Part shown: positions 54,701-64,000 of the stretch, piece after piece | How positions within the stretch are numbered: position 1 is the stretch's first letter | Layout of the letters: each line of letters starts with the position of its first letter | DNA from: Bathynomus jamesi | Taxonomy: Eukaryota > Arthropoda > Malacostraca > Isopoda > Cirolanidae | Reading direction: 5' to 3' | Assembly: GCA_023014485.1 (NCBI GenBank) | Contig: JAJOZX010005636.1 | Span: 1 to 64,000 of the forward strand | Length of the DNA stretch: 64,000 nt | Position numbers and translations under genes: made by a program | Notes under the pieces: model-generated | Told to the model about the DNA's origin: nothing | Database searches by the model: none | What the model saw: the letters and a program-made list of their open reading frames with translations, nothing else

Positions 54701-55843
54701 CACAAGCTCATGTTTCCCCTGTGTGTGAAGTGCGCAGAGGAGAACAATGGAGATTGTAATCATACAACCAACCAGCGTAAGATCTGAGGTGTATATACAA
54801 GCCCTGAGCTGGACCTAGCCGTTCGCCATGCATACAGAATACTGAAGATACATGAGGTGTGGAGGTGTCTGAAGCAACCCAACCTTTTCACACCATATAT
54901 AAACGCTTTTTTGAAGGATAAGGTAGAAGCGTCAGGGTATCCGCGAGGAGTTGATACCGAAGATGAAAAATCGGCTTATATTCAACGTTACCGTGACCGT
55001 GAAGGTATAGAGCTTGAGCGTTCCCAAATTGTAAAGAACCCAGGCAAGCGCTTTAGTGCAAAGTTGTCTAAACAGTCTTTAGGGAAAATTTGCACAGAAT
55101 ACTGGCAAAGGGAACGTTCATTTGGTACAAAGTTACAGTGAAGTTTGGGATTATGCCAACGTTCCCGATAAAGAGGTTATGGAGATCGTGAATATAGGTA
55201 ATACTTACATAATAAAACACAACAATTTCGAATTGGCAACAGATACCTCACGGGTTACAAACATACCTTTAGCCAGCTTCACAACGGCCTATGCACGCAT
55301 CAAACTTGGGACCTATTGCATTCTCTTTGTCAGAGGGTTCTGTACGCCGATACAGATAGTGTGAAATTCACAGCGAGAGAGGGTGAATACATGCCTCCTA
55401 CTGGTGAATTCCTCGAGGAGTTGACTGATGAGATCAAGTATGGAGACATCGCATACGCCGACTCTTTTTTCTCAACAGGACCAAAAACTTATGGGGTACG
55501 GGTGTACCAAAAACTTATGGGGTACGGGTGTACCAAAAACTTATGGGGTACGGGTGAGGGTGGGGGAGGATATGAAATATATCGTGAAGGCTAAGAGTAT
55601 CACGCTCAACCAGGCGAATCGGTCGTTAACTTTGATTCGTTGAAGGATCTAGTGTGCTTGGATGATGATGATGGGGGCGACCAGCCATCCGAACTAACTG
55701 TAGGGACGCATAATTTTTGGGCGCAGAAGCTGGAGGGCGTGAAGAAACTTAGGGGTACGAAGGTGTGCCGTAACGCCTATAGGAAACGTTACCAGGAGCC
55801 TGTTACCTATAATACCGTACCCATTGGATACCATATTCATTGA
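51767..55843 (+). pseudogene. polB: Protein-primed DNA polymerase B, copy B
   Basis: The exon begins after CCCACAG (AACCGTGAATGACG). A Ser/Pro/Thr-rich, acidic N-terminus to about 52200, then RRIVERIVEFALQNRDELEV and MTAVDIEYILGR; GPEELRRVQQEMNVRIVVVG; a zinc-cluster region (stops); Exo I YYDIETF at 53213-53230; Exo II ILAHNGAKFDKQF near 53470; NGCCWHGCPRPE near 54230; motif A YYDFCSLYPHV near 54500; motif B NSL-stop-GKFAQN near 55070, where copy A has Trp; motif C VLYADTDSVKF near 55345. A 24-bp tandem duplication at 53297-53344 (CDECMEID twice) and three tandem copies of a 26-bp unit at 55483-55560 add frame changes. TGA at 55841-55843. About 1,350 codons, long for the family because of the N-terminal extension. 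Confidence 0.88.
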
Positions 55844-55905
55844 TTGTTTTATATGTCTATTGTTAACGATATGTTTATTTTATTTATTACATGTATTTGT
55901 GTATA

Positions 55906-57116
55906 CAGGGTGTCTCATAATTCCGGCATCATAGGAGAAATTCATATTTTTCTATTTCTACAAACCATAATTCATATTTTTCTCTTTCTACGGGCCATAA
56001 TGTCTGCGAGCAAGGAAGAACGAATCCAGAAAATTCTACTCATAGGAAATCGGAGTCAAAGAGGGGCCGCTGCTGAATTTAACAGACTGCATCCAGACCG
56101 CGAGCCAATAACACAGAGTTGTGTTAGTAGACTTGTTGCAAAGTTTCAGGAAACAGGATCCATAGAAGATAAACCACGCAGTGGACCTTCAAGGAGGTCC
56201 ACTGACGATGATACAGCGACTGCTATCCTGGCTCATTTTAACAGAAGTCCCAATAAGTCTCTTCGGCGATTGTCCGCCGAGAGAGGAGTGTCGAAAATTA
56301 GCATCCATCGCATTCTTCATGCTCACAAATGGCATCCATATAAACTTCAGATCCTACAGAAATTAAGCGAAGATGATCCCGACCGGCGTATGGAATTTTG
56401 TGAATGGGCTACGGAATAATATGCTCGGGATGCCAATTTCCCGTCCACCATTCTGTTCAGTGACGAGGCTGTTTTCTATGGAAATAGTGAGGTAAATCGA
56501 CAGAACACCCGCTACTGGTCTTAAAACAACCCCCACTGGTATACCTCTTCAAAGGAACAAGGTGCATCTCGGGTGATAGTATGGTGTGGCATTTGGAAGG
56601 ATCGCATCATAGGCCCCCTCTTTTTCGATGAACATGTCACTGGAGGCACCTACATACGTATGCTCAAGGAAGAAGCATTTCCCGTGTCTTGAACGAAGAA
56701 GAAAATTTCCCAACATGGTTCCAGCGAGACGGCGCTCCTGCACATTATAGCACCCAAGTAAGGGAATACCTGTACCAACAATTCCCTGGTCATTGGATAG
56801 GACGTCGAAGGCCTGTGGAATGGCCAGCTAGAAGCCCGGATCTCACGCCACTAGATTTTTATCTCTGGGGCCACTTGAAAGCGCTGGTATACGCAAAAAA
56901 ATTAGGAGTGTTGAACATTTGCGGCAGCGCATTATTGGGGCATGTAACACCATTACTCCTGACATCATTCACCGTGTGCTTGCTGACTGGGTATCACGTC
57001 TGAATTTGTGTATTGAAAACAATGGTGGACATATTGAGCACGTTCTGTAAATAAAAGCTTTTGTTTTGCCTTTTTTTATTATTTTTCCTATGATGCCCGA
57101 CTTATGGGACACCCTG
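55906..57116 (+). mobile_element. DD41D mariner-type transposon
   Basis: Ends CAGGGTGTCTCATAATTCCG and, inverted, CAGGGTGTCCCATAAGTCGG; 31-bp TIR with four mismatches, TA on both sides. 1.2 kb, one gene. Inserted directly after PolB in Polinton B. Confidence 0.92.
56000..57049 (+). pseudogene. DD41D mariner-type transposase, broken
   Basis: ATG 56000-56002 (MSASKEERIQKILLIGNRSQ). DNA-binding half intact to 56419: TQSCVSRLVAKFQETGSIED, KPRSGPSRRSTDDDTATAIL, SLRRLSAERGVSKISIHRIL. A stop at 56417-56419, then FPSTILFSDEAVFYGN (first Asp), RVIVWCGIWKDRIIGPLFFD, a frameshift near 56690, then FQRDGAPAHYSTQVREYLYQ (second Asp) and WPARSPDLTPLDFYLWGHLK (third Asp), 41 residues between the last two. 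Stops at about 56418, 56523 and 56690. The DD41D spacing separates it from mariner proper (DD34D). Confidence 0.88.
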
Positions 57117-57178
57117 TATATACCTTGAATATTTCGTTTATTAAATAAATCGTGTTTCAATGAGCGTTTCACTTTCTC

Positions 57179-57182
<4 letters not shown>

Positions 57183-57215
<33 letters not shown>

Positions 57216-57228
57216 TGGTGTGTGTGTA
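57183..57228. repeat. (GT)n microsatellite
   Basis: A GT run upstream of the first accessory gene. Confidence 0.95.
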
Positions 57229-57376
57229 CAGGAGAAAGTTCTAAGCTCCGCCCTCTGTATGATCGGTTACGTGACTCCTGCTACTACCTGGGCATATCTC
57301 TTCCCTGCGTGCTCAGTTGACCGCTGCAAGGCCTGGGTCTCAGACATGCATTTTCCCACGTAGACAAAAAATAGTA

Positions 57377-57905
57377 ATGGCTACCTTTAATATTGCGTGT
57401 TCGACGTGTATGAAGTGGTATTCGGCAAAGTGTGAATACTGAATGGCTCCCTATTTCACCCTACTTTGATACTTTTCAGGCTACATTGAACCGTGCGAAG
57501 CTTGAGCAACAAGAGGTACAAATACTCTACGGGTATTGTGGCGAGAGCATTGCGGGATTTCGTGGTACAAGCGATGTATTGAAGTATGTTGTAGGACTAA
57601 ACGTTATAAAAGGTTACATATACCGTGAAGTGGAAGAAACAACACGTGCAGAAGAGAAGCAACGGTTATGGTTAGTGAGTCTTGTTGATGAGTGGTGTGA
57701 CAAGCGATATTATATCATGTTGCATCCTACCGAGTACTCGTACCCTGCGGCTGAGAATGTAAATCTCGTCATCATGGAGAATCTTAAGTATTTTCACCAC
57801 TACATTAATATATATATCATGACGACGTTTGTAGTGAGGTTGTGGCTAAAGGCCTGCGTGAGTTTTTAACAGAATTTCGAGACGAGTAGCGTCTGTTAAG
57901 CAAAA
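57377..57905 (+). pseudogene. Polinton B accessory gene 1 (unrecognised)
   Basis: ATG 57377-57379 (MATFNIACSTCMKWYSAKCE), with an early frameshift. From 57432 to 57869 an open stretch reads FQATLNRAKLEQQEVQILYG, SIAGFRGTSDVLKYVVGLNV, VDEWCDKRYYIMLHPTEYSY, PAAENVNLVIMENLKYFHHY. Compared with copy A (18421-19000) the same residues are conserved. The upstream 100 bp are also conserved (GTGACTCCTGCTACTACCTG), suggesting a shared promoter or leader. No domain recognised. Confidence 0.6.
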
Positions 57906-58069
57906 AATGAAAAATATGGTCATATGTTTCTCTCAAATAGTGCGCCGGAGTATGAATAAAATGTGTTTAGTTTGTGAAAATGAAAGAAAATGTCTGGTGC
58001 GCATTCTGGGGAGTGATAAAACATTAAAACCGGTATTGCTTCATGTATCGGAAAATTTCTCAAAACACC

Positions 58070-58477
58070 TGACTGATGTGGAAGAATGCTTCTGATAATA
58101 ACGTTCTTTTCCCTACGCGAAACCGTTTCATCCTCGACAGAATGCTTGAAATCGTCGGTTTTCGCAAGCTGAAGCCTATATTAGACGCGCGTTTTAAGGA
58201 TATGCTTTATTTTGATACGGTTCTTGAATACGTATACACCGCTCTGCTTAATGGGTTTACCTAGTGTAGGACTGAACAAGGCGAGAATAGTCTAGAGCTG
58301 GATGCTTATTTAAAAGGTTTAGACTCTTTGAAATATCATGAACTTTGGTACAAAGCATTTGAGCGGTACAGGGCTGGGCTCACCTATCCCGTTCACCCTG
58401 AAAAACTATTTATTTATATAATGAGCAGCTGTCGTTACGACTTAGAAGATTATTTCAACTGCCGCTATGCATTGTAA
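58070..58477 (+). pseudogene. Polinton B accessory gene 2 (unrecognised, 5' part deleted)
   Basis: Reads WKNASDNNVLFPTRNRFILD, RMLEIVGFRKLKPILDARFK, then a TAG at 58262-58264, then in the same frame GENSLELDAYLKGLDSLKYH, ELWYKAFERYRAGLTYPVHP and DLEDYFNCRYAL, stop TAA 58475-58477. A deletion of about 480 bp relative to copy A removed the N-terminal half and fused the end of gene 1 to this part near GATGTGGAAGAATGC. The stop overlaps the next gene's start. Function unknown. Confidence 0.55.
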
Positions 58478-58837
58478 AGATGAGTTCACGATTGAAAACC
58501 TCGGATCGGTAATTATAAACCATCGATTGGAAAGGAGTGTTTATAAACTTGTATTTAATAATGATGTTGTGGCTAACGATGACCTCTTTGTACGTGATTT
58601 TCAATGTATTCTAGCCATGTTTTAAGATAACTTGCCAACCGAATGTAAAGTGGGCACAAAAATAGTATTGAACGATATGAAGGCCAGTCCATTTACATCG
58701 AGTGTAGGTATCCATATAACTTAAGCAGTGAAATAATGTTAAATCGTATTTACTGCATAGTGCAAAGCAATAATGATGTGACTGTAGACTCGATTATGTG
58801 AGAGTTTAGAGGTTTAGTTAAGCGCAGTAGAACATAA
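58467..58837 (+). pseudogene. Polinton B accessory gene 3 (unrecognised)
   Basis: ATG 58467-58469 (MHCKDEFTIENLGSVIINHR), overlapping gene 2 by 11 bp. Open through LERSVYKLVFNNDVVANDDL to a TAA near 58623, then DNLPTECKVGTKIVLNDMKA and, after a frameshift near 58685, the tail to TAA at 58835-58837. About 123 codons. Same gene as 17103-17468 in copy A. No known domain. Confidence 0.6.
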
Positions 58838-59163
58838 AGTGTATGTATTTTGATGTATTTCTTACATTACTTTCTTATTTTTTTTATTATATATATATAT
58901 ATTTCCATTTACACAGAGTTTTCCCAAAATATTAGTTAAAATTAAGTGTACTAATTTAATTTTACTTTCTTTTTTTTCCAGATTAACTATATTTAATAGT
59001 ATTTTTTGCATTAAAAAAATATAGCTATTTAAACAAACAGATTTTTAATAAAAAGAAAGAATTTTTTTTCAAGTTTTGCTCAAATTTTAAAATTTTTCAT
59101 AGTAGAAAAAATTGGTTTTTCATTCCAAAAAGTTTTCCGTGATTTCAATAATTTTCCGCCAGC
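58838..59163. other. AT-rich region upstream of the 59-kb transposon gene
   Basis: Contains a TA run at 58889-58900 and several T-rich tracts, including TTTCTTTTTTTTCCAG at 58968-58981, which could be a splice acceptor. No terminal repeat could be paired with the other side. Confidence 0.4.
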
Positions 59164-60812
59164 ATGAATCGAAACTGTATTAATCAGAGATACATTTTGC
59201 TACGTATGTGGAGAACTGACCATAATGGCACAGAGGAAGACGATGACCCCACTCGTGAAGAACTTTATTTTGGATGTAAGGTAGGCGACCAAGACAAATC
59301 CTGGGCACCTCATATCTCATGCATTTCCTGTGCCGTCACTTGGGGTTGGATTAAAGGTACCCGCAAATCTATGCCATTTGCCATACCAATGATTTGGAGA
59401 GAGCCCAAGGATCACCTAACGGATTGCTATTTTTGTATGACTAACGTTTCAGGATTCTCTGCCAAAAATAAACATAAAATTCAATACCCAAATCTTGCAT
59501 CTGCCATGAGACCAGTACTACATGACGATGATAACCCAATTCCAACTCCCCCAAAGTCATTGACACTGGATGAAGAGTCTGAAGTTGAACCAATGGAAAT
59601 TGATGACACTAAAGATACAGACTTTCAGCAACCTGAATCAAATAAACCACGTATGATAACGCAGGTTATGCTGAATGATCTCGTGAGAGATTTGGACCTT
59701 CCTAAAAAGAAAGCGGAATTATTGGGCTCCAGGTTACGTGAATGGAATTTGCTGGCAAAAGATACAAGCATATCGGCGTTCCGCACTCGCCAAAAAGATC
59801 TAATGCAGTATTTCTCCTCGTCAGGTGGTTTATGCTACTGTAATAATGTAAATGGACTGCTGTTAGCTCTCGGTCATGAGCAAAAATCTGAAGATTGGCG
59901 TTTATTTATTGACTTTTCGAAGCTAAGCCTCAAGGTTGTACTACTTCACAATGGAAATAAATACCCTTCCATTCCTGTAGGGCACGCTGTCCACATGAAG
60001 GAATCTTACGAAAATATGAAACTCATCCTTCAGCAGATTAATTATGACCAGTTTCGTTGGTATATATGTGGGGATTTAAAAGTCGTCGCGCTTCTTCTGG
60101 GAATGCAGCTCGGTTATACGAAGTTCTGCTGCTTCCTTTGTGAATGGGACAGCAGAGCCAGAGATTCGCATTATTTTGTAAAGGATTGGCCACTTCGTCA
60201 AAAATGTATCCCAGGACTGAAGAATGTGTCTCATGAACCCTTAGTTGACCCCAAGAAAATAACTTACCGCCACTTCACATCAAACTTGGCATCATGAAAA
60301 ATTTTGTCAAAGCAATGAACAAGGAAGATGAGGCATTCAAATATTTGAAGAAAAAGTTTTCACGACTTAGCGATGCAAAGATAAAAAAAGGGATCTTTGT
60401 TGGTCCCCAAATCAGAGAGCTCATGAAAGATCAAAAGTTTGATGATGCCTTGAGAGGAAAAGAAAAAGTGGCATGGGAGGCCATGAAGAATGTTGTCACA
60501 AATTTTCTAGGGAACATCAAAGCCTCTAACTATGAAAAAATAGTGCAGGACATGATTGAAGCATATAGGTTATTGGGATGTAATATGTCACTAAAAATCC
60601 ATTTCTTGCACTCCCATTTAGATTTCTTCCCTGAAAACCTCGGCGACGTAAGCGATGAGCATGGAGAAAGGTTCCACCAAGATATAGCTACGGTGGAGAA
60701 ACTCTACCAAGGGAGGTGGGATCCGGCAATGTTAGCTGATTACTGCTGGACATTGATGCGAGAAGCTCCTAATGAAAACTACAAGAGAAAATCAGTAACA
60801 AAGAAGTTTTAA
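59164..60812 (+). pseudogene. Uncharacterised transposase-like protein, nearly intact, single exon
   Basis: Same family as 24718-26581 but a different lineage without introns. ATG 59164. Residues 30-100 keep GDQDKSWAPHISCISC and DCYFCMTN. Then FIDFSKLSLKVVLLHNGNK, WYICGDLKVVALLLGMQLGY, FCCFLCEWDSRARDSHYFVK, and from 60294 KNFVKAMNKEDEAFKYLKKK, GIFVGPQIRELM, MSLKIHFLHSHLDFFPENLG, SDEHGERFHQD. A one-base deletion near 60264 splits it; the block PPLHIKLGIMKNFV spans it. A second problem is hidden: 59189-59270 reads the expected FCYVCGELT only in another frame, so two compensating indels destroy the N-terminal Cys cluster. Asp in FIDFS, Asp in CGDLK and Glu in EHGERFH could form a triad (inference). 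Confidence 0.7.
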
Positions 60813-60889
60813 GAAGAATATTTTAAATGCCAATCTGCCACTAATATAATTTTTATGAAGTATTTTTACTAACTTCGATACACTTTTTG

Positions 60890-61030
60890 AATAAATATTA
60901 AAATACAAATTTCTCAGTAACCTTGGGTGATAGAGAAATTTTACGGCTATATTCGGAATCAACGGAAAAAATCCTATAAGACCGACCTGTTCACGTCCAA
61001 GAAACAAAAAAAAAGTTAAAATTTGTTCCC
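60890..61030. repeat. 3' flank shared with the relic at 9733-9940
   Basis: Ordered similarity to 9733-9940 (see that entry): TTGGGTGATAGAGAAA, ATTCGGAATCAACGGAAAAA and an A-rich tract before CAGTGT. Likely the terminal region of the transposon that carries 59164-60812. Confidence 0.4.
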
Positions 61031-61904
61031 CAGTGTAATTAGTCTAAATAAACAGAATGATATAATGGTGTTTTATTTAATTCTTTTGGTTGTATATATA
61101 AACGATATTATTGGAATATATGTACACCAAATGGGTGGTTAGGCCTTCTGAACTGACTGACGGAATTCTAAGCCAATTGTCAAGAATATCTGAATAGCGC
61201 AATCTGGCAGTTGAAAAGTTAATTAATATATACACATACACCTGCCTTCTAGGTCTTCTAAGTCAACTGGCGGGTTAAGTTAACTGGCGGATTAAGCCAA
61301 CTGTCGATTATGCCAATTGGTGGATTTGTAAGCCAACTGTCAATAATATATGCTTTAATTAACTAAATAGCGCAATTTGGCAACTCAACCCTAATAATGT
61401 ACACCTGGCAAGCCATTTTCGCCTTCTAAGCCAGATTAAGCCTTCTAAGCCAACTGGGTGATTTACACCTTATAAGAGAGCGGGCGCTCGGATGAACTCT
61501 CATTATGCGTCTGGCTGGAGCCAGGCGAACACCCCTCCTCCTTCTTAGGTTAAGGCTTAGGTTAGGGTTTCCCTTTTGGGGGTGAGGACATCCCACCTTC
61601 TCCCTCAAAAACCTTCCTCCTTCTCCTTTCTCTCCCTCTCTTAGGTTAAAGTTACCCATTTTGGGGGAGGTCATCCTCCCTTCTTCACCCAAAGCTCCCT
61701 CCACCTTCATTGCAGCTTGGGGATAACCCCTCCCCCTTGTTGCATAACCCTCTCCCGCCTTTGCCGCATTGACTTTTTGCATAAGCCCCTGCTTCCTTCA
61801 TTGCAGTTTGGGGGATAACCCCTCTCCCTTTGTTGCATAACCTCTTGCAACATCCCCTCCCCCATTTGTACCATTGATCAACATTTGCTTTGCGCCCATC
61901 TAAT
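61030..61904. repeat. Polinton B right terminal inverted repeat
   Basis: Reverse complement of the left TIRs. Outer 450 bp match 38177-38640; the full 870 bp match the left TIR of copy A (15793-16585), including the CCAACTGGCGG-ATTAAG array and the inner block TGGTGTTTTATTTAATTCTT. Ends at GATGGGCGCAAAGC (inverted) and GACGTT. Confidence 0.92.
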
Positions 61905-62269
61905 GACGTTGAGCGAACGAAGCTGAGAACTTTCGACGAATAAGCCCCGACCACTTTGCTCTAAACTTGTGGTTAACGAATTTGTTCGATGTTTACATCA
62001 AATTATTCACGATGACGTACTCTGTCTTTTGGTGTGAAGTGCGTGTGGTGTAGTTACTTCTGAAAAAAGTTATTGCCCTCAGAAGAGCTGTCCACGAAGT
62101 GCTAGTTGGGTTCAAAAGAGATTTGTCTACACACAGTGTGCCTCTCTCTTCTTCTTTCCAGGGATTACAGATTTAGTTTGCGTAACGTTTTCGAGTAGTT
62201 GAGTTCTTTGCAGCCATCAATGTTAGCTGTGAAATGTTTCTGAGTTTCTTCTAGTTTATTAGTTTCTTC

Positions 62270-62650
62270 CTTTTTATATGGAGACGTCAAGACTGGGCAG
62301 TATTCAAGTTTTGGGATGATCAATATTTTCAGCAGGAGAATCATTAGTCTTGTCCCTTCTTTTCAACATTCTTAGTCCCTGTCCCTCAATTCTTTTTGCT
62401 TTGTTTCTCGATATCGGATTTTGTGTCTCGAATTTCGCATCATCGGTAATTATAACCCAAATCGATCGCTTTCGTGCTTCTCTGAATTTCCTATCTATCT
62501 GGAGCATAATATGCATTTTGTTTAAGTTCCTCATTTCTATCATATCTCAAGAGCTGAAATTTCTTAGTGTTAAATGTCATGTTGTTGTCTTCTGACCATT
62601 TATATATTTTGTTCGTGTCCCTCTGCAAGGCCTACATCTCTTTTGCATCG
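62270..62650 (-). pseudogene. LINE reverse transcriptase fragment
   Basis: The minus strand reads QRDTNKIYKWSEDNNMTFNT, KKFQLLRYDRNEELKQN, then after a frame change a C-terminal part with VIITDDAKFETQNPISRNKA. This is the segment after the catalytic FADD block. The same family gave the scraps at 43784-43890. Confidence 0.7.
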
Positions 62651-63046
62651 CTGATTTTTCTGTTGATGTTGGGTTCGGGGTTCTTTTATTTCTCCTTTCA
62701 CGCTGTCCTTTCTGAGGGAGGGATTACATCATTAAAATTTCCTGTAGACGATTTGGGTAGCGCTACAGAGCAGGTATCAGCTTTCCGAGCTAAGACCTAC
62801 CAGCATACGTGGTATAATGAACTTGGGCTTATTGGCATACGTGGTGTTACAAACTTAGGCCGATCAAACAAATGAAAAAGAAATTAAACACGGCACTTGT
62901 TTCCACTGTTACTCCTCGGGCGGAGTCTGGTCCTCACTCTTTAGATTTCACTTGGCATTCACTATTTGATTCGGGGATGAAATCAAAACAAGTTTAAGAA
63001 AATAGAATTCTATTGAACAGTTATGTTAACGAGAAAACGATGAAAT
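62651..63046. other. Unassigned stretch
   Basis: A 102-codon frame runs through 62567-62875 but shows no domain and overlaps the LINE fragment on the other strand. I see nothing else I can name. Confidence 0.3.
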
Positions 63047-64000
63047 ACGAGGGCCACTCAATATATTTTGCCCCACCTTTTTTTTTTCTTTCCAAGTTTC
63101 CTGTTAAGTTCCAGAAATTTTGTACACAAGTAGTTACATACCTTTTTTACAAGTTTTTATTTTTCCACATAGTCTTCATCCTTTTCTACGGCTTTCCTCC
63201 ATCTCGAAACAAGGGCCTCTATTCCTTGCTGGTAAAAGTCCGCTGGGTTCCGCTGGAGCCACCTCTTAACTTCCCCAACAACCTCATCGTCACTCTGAAA
63301 CTTTCTTCCACGAATAGCATCCTTCATTGGCCCAAACAAATGGAAGTCTGAAGGTGCCAGATCAGGGCTGTACGGAGGGTGGGTAACACAGTCAAGTGCA
63401 TTTTTGTGATGGCCTCTCTTATTTGCAAACTGTTGTGTGGTCTTGCGTTATCGTGGAAAAGAAGGACGTCTTCTAGTTTTCTCTCCGGTCGAACTCGCTT
63501 TATACGTCTCTGGAGCCTCTGTAGGGTAGCAAAATATGCCTGACTTGATTGTTTGTCCTTTCTTCATAATGTCCACCAGAATCACCCCTTTCATGTTCCA
63601 GAAGATGGTGGCCAAAACCTTTCCTGCAGAGGGATCCATTTTGAACTTTTTCTTTCGTGGGGAGTCTGTGTGATGCCACTCCATGTATTGGCGTTTTGTT
63701 TCAGGTTCAAAGTGGTGTACCCAAGTCTCATCCCCAGTCACAATTCGTGAAAGGAAGTCATCCCCTTCTGTCTCGTATCGAACCAACGACTCACAAGCAA
63801 TGCAGCCGATGCAGGGTGAACGCTGCATAACTCATCATCGAGGCTGGCTCTCCCTCTCTCCGATGATCTCACACGTTTAGACCAGTGTCCAACTATGCTC
63901 CGATCAACATCAGCATCTCCGCAAACGTTTTGTAGACGTTTGTGAATATTTCCAACTGTTTCCTTCTCTGCGGTTAAGAAGTCGACAACAGCTCTCTGTT
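63047..64000 (-). mobile_element. Mariner transposon, right-hand side outside the window
   Basis: Left end CGAGGGCCACTCAATATATT at 63047 is mariner-like. The gene runs on the minus strand and its 5' end lies beyond position 64000, so only one TIR is visible. Confidence 0.75.
63157..63998 (-). pseudogene. Mariner transposase (DD34D type), partial and broken
   Basis: From the window edge: RAVVDFLTAEKETVGNIHKR and DRSIVGHWSKRVRS (helix-turn-helix part, several frames), then an open stretch at 63448-63828 with RIVTGDETWVHHFEPETKRQ (first Asp), HHTDSPRKKKFKMDPSAGKV, WNMKGVILVDIMKKGQTI. The second catalytic part, HDNARPHNSL, appears only after a frameshift near 63460 and the third motif is damaged. 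The C-terminus, FGPMKDAIRGRKFQSDDEVV to DEDYVEK, is open at 63157-63339. A standard mariner of the kind common in crustaceans and insects. Confidence 0.85.

Larger units (their letters stand above)
38177..61904 (-). mobile_element. Polinton/Maverick copy B
   Basis: Bounded by GACGTT at 38171-38176 and again at 61905-61910, an exact 6-bp target duplication. The ends read AGTAGCATGGGCGCAAAATG at the left and, inverted, ATTAGATGGGCGCAAAGC at the right. Orientation is opposite to copy A: PRO-MCP-penton-INT-ATPase on the minus strand, PolB and accessory genes on the plus strand. 23.7 kb, enlarged by two Tc1-type elements, LINE/SINE scraps, a DD41D mariner and an uncharacterised transposon gene. 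All main Polinton genes are recognisable, but each has stops or frameshifts. Confidence 0.93.

Noticed and set aside
62700..62840. Possible tRNA gene
   Set aside because: Some box-like words, but no cloverleaf can be drawn and no anticodon arm is convincing.

Overview
This is eukaryotic DNA made almost entirely of mobile elements. It looks like an arthropod, most likely a decapod crustacean. Signs are the many AT, AC, GT and AAT microsatellites, TTAGG-like words, intron-bearing Tc1/mariner relatives, Penelope-like elements with hammerhead-type motifs, and LINE relics of the kind seen in crab and shrimp genomes. I see no host gene, tRNA or rRNA.

Layout. 0-3.45 kb: a Penelope-like retroelement, then a DD37E Tc1/mariner-type transposon. 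3.55-8.95 kb: a large terminal-inverted-repeat (TIR) element with a broken gene of an uncharacterised invertebrate family; a foldback repeat and a second DD37E copy are nested inside it. 9-15.8 kb: a MITE and degraded LINEs, one split by a second foldback repeat. 15,793-34,903: Polinton/Maverick copy A. 34.9-38.2 kb: a broken mariner and a 3'-cut RTE-type LINE. 38,177-61,904: Polinton copy B, in the opposite orientation. 62-64 kb: LINE scraps and a mariner running off the window.

The two Polintons are the centrepiece. Both have long TIRs starting AGTA or a close variant and 6-bp target duplications: GACGTT exactly on both sides of B, GATGAA/GATGGA for A. One arm carries, transcribed outward from the centre, an FtsK-type packaging ATPase, a small basic/hydrophobic protein, a conserved hypothetical, a retrovirus-type integrase with chromodomain, a penton-like minor capsid protein, a small virion-type protein, a jelly-roll major capsid protein and an adenovirus-type cysteine protease. 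The other arm carries protein-primed DNA polymerase B and three unrecognised genes. The set is that of a virus-like element: replication (PolB), integration (INT), and particle assembly, packaging and maturation (ATPase, MCP, penton, PRO). Both copies are dead, by different lesions.

Polinton A is interrupted by a 4.6-kb insertion with an 8-bp target duplication. Part of that insertion is a transposon with about 160-bp TIRs and an intron-containing gene of an uncharacterised arthropod family. A second member of that family lies inside Polinton B. Both Polintons also carry later Penelope, Tigger, Tc1, mariner and SINE insertions.

Coordinates of degraded genes mark the span of recognisable coding homology. 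Family names come from motifs read by eye; no database search was possible.
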